Positions 59,066 to 64,000 of a stretch of DNA of 64,000 nt are shown piece after piece. Every line of letters starts with the position of its first letter. Positions within the stretch are counted from its first letter, which is position 1. The stretch comes from Dolomedes plantarius. Its lineage: Eukaryota; Arthropoda; Arachnida; Araneae; Dolomedidae. The DNA lies in assembly GCA_907164885.2 (NCBI GenBank), contig OU015490.1:17679440-17743439 (forward strand), in the 5' to 3' direction. The translations under genes were made by a program, and so were the position numbers. The notes under the pieces are model-generated. The model was given only the letters and a program-made list of their open reading frames with translations, ran no database searches and was not told the DNA's origin.

Positions 59066-60661
59066 CAGTGGCTCCCAAAAGTGGTCGTACACTTATGATT
59101 TTCAATGAAATAGGGGTCTATCCATTAATTCAAATGAATATTTCCGAATGGGTATTTAATAATAAGATCTACAATCTATTCTTAACAAAACTTCATGAAA
59201 TATTTTGAAAACATAGTAAAACTTTATTTTTAAGAAACCAGTAATCAAAAAGTAACAAAAACTTTATCTCACAAAAGTCATCGTACACTGAAATATTTTC
59301 GGATAAATTCATAATTAAAATTATCGTCTGGCACTTTATTTTTATTTTTGAATTGTGGTGTCATTTAAAATATCGTCTGGCTTTAATTTTTGTTTGCCTA
59401 CTCACCAGCATTTGCTACTATATTCTATTTATTATTTAAAAATGGCTCGTAGTCGTAGAGAAACAACAAACAACATTCGAAAATTGATTATTTTTCATCA
59501 TAGTAGAGGTAAATCAAATTGGAATATTGCCAAATTACTTAATTTATCTCATGCTACTGTGCAGTATGTGATAAAACACTGTAAAGAAGAAAATCGGATT
59601 GAAAACAAGGTAAGAAAAGGTCGTCCGGTAAAGTTAACAAAACGTGATCAGAGATTTATAATTAGAAAATTTGTTAAAAATCCATGTTTGAGTGCTGTAA
59701 AAGTTTCTGCAGAATTTAATGAAACATTTTCTACTTCAATTTCACATGAAACTGCTCGACGAGTTCTCAGAGTAGCTGGATTACATGGGCATTCTGCCCG
59801 TAGAAAATTGTTTTGTGAGTGAGAAAAACAGAAAGCTTAGGCTTTCCTTCACACTATCAATGATAAATAAGCCCTAAATATATTAGAATAATGTTTTATT
59901 AGCCGATGAAAGCAAGTTTAACATTTTAGTTCTTAATCCCAGGAACTTAGTAGGAAGAGTTAAGCATGGCGGTGGAGGTATTCTTGTTTGGGGGTGCATG
60001 TCAGCATCAGGACTAGGTAATTTGGTATTTATTGATGGCATAATGAATCATGCTGTTTATATAAATATTTTAAGAGACAATTTTAAATTATCAGCCCAAA
60101 ATTTGGGTATTGGAAAAAACTTTGTTTTTTATCAAGATAACGTTCCTAAGCACATAGCCCTCAACGTTCGCCTCTGGTATCTCTATAATGATCCACAAGT
60201 TTTGAAAACACTGCCTCAATTGCCAGATTTAAACCCAATAGAACATATTTGGAGACAACTGGAGGTTCGAGTATGAAAACACGACATTCACACGAAAAGC
60301 GAACTAAAAACAATTATGATGGAAGAAGGGATGAACATTGATGCAGAAATTATAAAAGAACTAGTACAATCGATTCCCAGACATTTGAAAGCTGTTGTGG
60401 ATGGTAAAAGATATCCTACTGAACATTTATTTAACGAAAAATTAGAATATTTACTAATATGTACAGATTTTTTACTAGTTTCGTATGACTTGTGAGATAA
60501 AGTTCTTGTTACTTTTTGCTTATTGGTTTCTTAAAAATAAAGTTTTACTATGTTTTTAAAATATTTCATATAGTTTTGTTACATGATAGATTATAGATCT
60601 TATTATTAAATACCCATTCTGAAATATTCATTTTAATTAACCCCTATTTCATTGAAAATCA
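59066..60661 (+). mobile_element. Tc1-type element (DD34E) with long TIRs, 1.6 kb
   Basis: The left end starts CAGTGGCTCCCAAAAGTGG after TA. The left ~200 bp are inverted-repeat partners of 60480-60661, sharing ATTTTCAATGAAATAGGGGT and AAACATAGTAAAACTTTATT words. The last ~30 bp at the right are missing or too changed to match, so the right border is 60661-60690. One decayed transposase gene occupies the interior. Confidence 0.88.
59442..60440 (+). pseudogene. Tc1-family transposase pseudogene (DD34E)
   Basis: The ATG at 59442 starts MARSRRETTNNIRKLIIFHH, the first HTH (with SNWNIAKLLNLSHATVQYVI), then KVRKGRPVKLTKRDQRFIIR (GRP hook and second HTH) up to a stop at 59820. After damaged sequence come VLLADESKFNI (first Asp), a deletion of roughly 20-25 residues, VKHGGGGILVWGCMSASGLG, VFYQDNVPKHIA (second Asp) and PQLPDLNPIEHIWRQLE (Glu), with 34 residues between Asp and Glu. 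A stop at 60274 precedes the C-terminal KSELKTIMMEE...VDGKRYPTEH. It is inactive. Confidence 0.9.
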
Positions 60662-61567
60662 TAGCAGACGTGACATTTTTTTAAACACCAGCAGGCATGT
60701 GTGGCACAAAATACAATGTTTCTTTCAATGTTGATTATTCCTTTTGTAATAACCTCTTTTTTTTTCAAATTGTAAATAACAATTTTGCTTTTTATGACAA
60801 GATATAAAATGTTGATATTACTGAGATATATTTTTAATTAAAGGCCAAAGAATGAAGATACAATCGCCTTATTTCAAAACTGTAAGGTTTATTCGATCTA
60901 AGGACAACTTGCATATTGATTCCTATTATGTCCAAAAACCTAAAAAACAATGAGAGAGTTCATCTTCGTGATATGTGGATACCATGTAATAGTTGAACAT
61001 TTGATCACCTACATCAACTCCTGTTTTTGTTGTATTGTAATCCAGTATCATTGCTCATTTACCACAGGTAAATCACGACTAACAATGAAGGGAAAGGAAT
61101 AGAAGGGTAAAAAAACATAGCTGCATTAGAAAGGGTATAGCTATAAATAGAAACTGCTTAGAACATTCAACCCTTACATGTAAAAACAAACCATTCAAAA
61201 TTATGAAAATAGTGCATTCTATACTCTGGCACGACTGCTGATGGGTTAAAACTATGATTTGGAAGATTTTAATTTTAAAATATTTTCTAAGTACCATCAA
61301 AAACTTGGCTTTTACTTCTTTTTCAATATGTACAAAAATAAAGGTTTATGAAAATTATTCTTGATTAGATACACTAAAAACATGGAAAATTATTTTGTAA
61401 TTTTGAGAAAATTTGGAGCAAATGTCAAAATAGTGTCTGAAACGGAAAATCTAATTTAAATACTTAAAAACCTATTCATTAATCATTATATAAAAGTATT
61501 TTACACAAATTCAGGGAAAAAATAGCCTAAATTCAGTTTAAAACACACCCATTCTACATACTAAAGC
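60662..61567. other. No gene recognised
   Basis: AT-rich DNA without supported features. Confidence 0.5.
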
Positions 61568-62100
61568 CTAGATTATAATAGGCATATAAAGGAGTTTACT
61601 ATACAGAAATATATATTCTAACTTAGTGTGAAGAATAGGAAATTCTTCAAACAGACAGCCGTGTGAATATTTGTGATGTGTCATTGTCACACGAGAGCTG
61701 CCTGCCCTTGGCAACAGAGGAGTGCCGTGAAGAGAATTGACCTCTTGTGTCAAACTAAGTGAGTGATGGTCATCACCAGGCAGAGGGGCGGAGCTCCTCT
61801 CCTTGTCCACTGGCAAGAGGGTATCACTTTGCGACAAAGGCCACACACCGAGAGTTGGATGTTCTTCATGCACAAAGGGGTCTGTTTGTCCCTCTGCATG
61901 AGAAATTCTTGAACGTTGGAAGTAGCTGATGTCACTGGTTTCAACAAATCAGTGTCCAAGCAAAAGAACCAACGAATGATAGGACGGATGATATTCAAGA
62001 AGGAGGGCTTAGAAGTTTCATGGAGAACCTCAGACAGAAAAAGAGTTAGAGAGACTTTGAGATCTACTCTCAGAAGGTGATAGATACCTACAGCCTTGGG
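61568..62100 (-). other. GC-richer exon-like block, possible host exon
   Basis: GC content rises sharply at 61660-62100 relative to both flanks, and two minus-strand frames are open. The more protein-like reads ISYFQRSRISHAEGQTDPFV, HEEHPTLGVWPLSQSDTLLP, VDKERSSAPLPGDDHHSLSL and MTHHKYSHGCLFEEFP before AT-rich codons and a stop at 61568. It is polar and Ser/Pro/His-rich, as in disordered tails of signalling proteins. The other frame (stop at 61750) is richer in Cys and Leu. No family is recognised. It could be a terminal exon of a minus-strand gene or a fragment of an unknown repeat. Confidence 0.35.
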
Positions 62101-62103
62101 ACA

Positions 62104-62141
62104 GGTTTTTTTTTTTTTTTTTTTTGGGGGGGGGGGGGGGA
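62104..62141. repeat. T-run joined to G-run
   Basis: About 22 T are followed directly by about 14 G. It adjoins the exon-like block. The lengths are prone to sequencing error. Confidence 0.9.
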
Positions 62142-63677
62142 ACTTGAATCCCATGACTTAGTGCCATTTCACATAGTCGGTGGACCCCGACTGTTTGGGG
62201 AAGAATCCTAACTCCCCGGTGCCTTAGGGGAGTTATGAATGTAATATTTCATGTACTTCATATGTAAATTGTGTATATATATTGAATAATTTATTGCTTA
62301 AACCCTAAACTCCGTATTTCTGAATTACTCTATGTTCAACTATCTGGAAGAAACTGCCCATATCATCATAGTAGACAGCCGGGATAAAATAACCTAACTA
62401 GAGATGCTATAGTGTGTCTACTTTATCCTAGCCATTTCGGTGACTTTTCATTTTCAATGCTGGCCTTACAAGCCTCTATTTCACATGGGCAAAAAATGCT
62501 AGATCCTAAACAAGACTTAATTTCTCTTAGAACACTTATTTAATTTGTAGCACAACTTAATAGTTTATAAAATGAAAAAAAAAATGAAATTATGTCATGA
62601 CCAGTAGATCACCTCTAAATGTCTGATGATATTTCACTCTGAATGTCAACTTTAATAACTTCAACCCTACACTGACAAATATTTGACTGGACAAAATACA
62701 CAACCTTCAGCATGCAAGAGGGAAGTGCACTGATCCCTGAGCCCCTCTGTACTCATGATAAAAATGCATATCTACCCCTTATTAATTGTTAGGCTGCAAT
62801 TACTTTATTCCTGCTACCCCCCGCCCAAATCTAATATTAAAACTGGGAAAAATATACATGAACATGAAAAAAAAACCAAGCTGACTATAATTTTTAAAAA
62901 AGTATCAAAAGGTAAAGTTGATCAAATATTTTTCACAAAACTTTGCCATTAAAAAAATTGCATAATTATGAGCATCCACTGGAAGTAAAAATACTTAAAC
63001 AAATACATGAAAAATGTATGAAAAACAGAATACAGCTCAGATTGTAATTTTTTAATTGAACAACTTTAAGAGTTGTTCAATTTGAATTTTAAATAAACAG
63101 TAATTATCAACAAACGCTTCTACAAAATGTCTATCTTACCAAAAACAGTCATAAAAGTGAATGTATCTTTTAGATGAACATGTAAAATGTAAAATTATTG
63201 ATATCATTACATTAACCCCCCCCCCCCAAGAAAGCATAAAAAGTATGTTTTATAATGAAAATAATTTTAAAAAAAACTAAGGTCAGTTTGGAACACATCC
63301 CCTCTCATGCAGCGTGAAACAAGCAAGTAAGACTGCCATAAAACAGGTTGCAAAAATAAAGAAATTATTGCCATTTTTAAATCTTCATGTGAATATGATA
63401 CAACAGCCATGGTCGTTTTATCCAGCAAAAAAAAATGTAAGGTTAAGTGGGGTAAGTGAGAATGCAGGCTTAAAATCCTAAAAAGTGTAACTTTAAAAAA
63501 AAAAAAATTTCAAACGTACTTTGAAGGAAAATTCTTGCTCTACTGTTATGTGTTTAGTATTTATTTATAGGAAAAAAAATTGTAAAATGGAAAATGTTTA
63601 TACATACCAAACCATTGCATTTTAACTAAGGTACCTAAGTTCGAGTACTAGCAAAAAAAAATATAAATATATATAAA

Positions 63678-63715
<38 letters not shown>

Positions 63716-64000
63716 CTAACCATAACAGAGTAATTTTGAAAATACCCACTTATTCATAAAAAATAAATACAGATAAAATAAATAATTTTTAAATTTTTTT
63801 GCAATATTACTTCAGCATTGCAGGGTTTTCACTTGCCCCATAAAAATGTATCAGGGCAAGTGAGAATAGAAAGATTTGGACAAATGAGAAGAGCAGTTCT
63901 CACTTGTCCCATATACTGAAAAAACCTACCTTTGTGTTATAACAGCCAAATAAATAGTTTTTTCTTCCCAACATATGTTTTGTAGTTGAAGAAACTTCAA
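62142..64000. other. No gene recognised; short hairpins and low-complexity tracts
   Basis: A perfect 8 bp-stem hairpin AACTCCCC/GGGGAGTT lies at 62210-62234. A 10-C run lies at 63218. The word AAGTGAGAA recurs in alternating orientation near 63451, 63867 and 63897 and CACTTGCCCC at 63830. A/TA low complexity covers 63650-63715. No coding region is supported. Confidence 0.5.

Noticed and set aside
62104..62141. Retrotransposed poly(A) tail
   Set aside because: The T22 run is followed by G14, with no target duplication or retrogene adjoining it in the correct orientation.

Overview
This is a eukaryotic, AT-rich, repeat-dominated stretch with no operons, no intact protein-coding gene and no rRNA or functional tRNA. 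The mix of elements (Tigger/pogo, hAT, Tc1/mariner and Helitron relics plus many long TA microsatellites) and a relic of a conserved GLFHALG...HNPAEWRLFIDSS-type protein family that I remember from arthropod and cnidarian genomes point to an arthropod. A chelicerate is plausible, but I cannot prove it from the sequence.

Layout. 0-9 kb: a Helitron 3' end, a Tigger-like deletion derivative, a 4 kb hAT element with a decayed TTF-finger/DUF4371-type transposase, a POGK-like pogo relic and a short Tigger MITE, separated by long TA tracts. 9-18 kb: a 184 bp duplication, a degenerate ~180 bp tandem array, a TIR element flanked by TTAA, a second hAT transposase relic, a 60 bp perfect palindrome, a hAT MITE, the relic of the conserved family, a cluster of interlocking hairpins and a 222 bp tandem repeat. 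18-22 kb: a Helitron with a Tigger MITE nested in it, followed directly by another Helitron-like element. 22-37 kb: mostly featureless AT-rich DNA with splice-like mini-ORFs on the minus strand, a Tigger MITE, hAT MITEs, a Tc1/mariner relic with DD41D spacing and a Tigger relic retaining all three catalytic Asp residues. 37-52 kb: a degenerate minisatellite, hairpins, a hAT with a transposase C-terminus, two abutting hAT MITEs and a seven-unit ~150 bp tandem array. 52-56 kb: a dense cluster of four Tigger-type elements and one hAT sitting in TA tracts. 56-64 kb: a tRNA-derived SINE, a Tc1 relic (DD34E) with long TIRs, a GC-richer exon-like block and low-complexity sequence.

All recognised coding material is transposon-derived and broken by stops or frameshifts, so the elements should be non-autonomous or dead. 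They relate to each other by nesting and shared target sites rather than by a pathway. Any host gene would have to be represented only by introns and small exons, most plausibly on the minus strand between about 22 and 62 kb. I list candidate exons with low confidence. I did not find evidence for a new cellular system. The most interesting signals are the ~150 bp array whose units carry splice-like mini-ORFs, the recurrence of PCNA-binding-like (PIP) motifs in unrelated transposase relics, the palindromes, and the two hAT copies sharing one target site.
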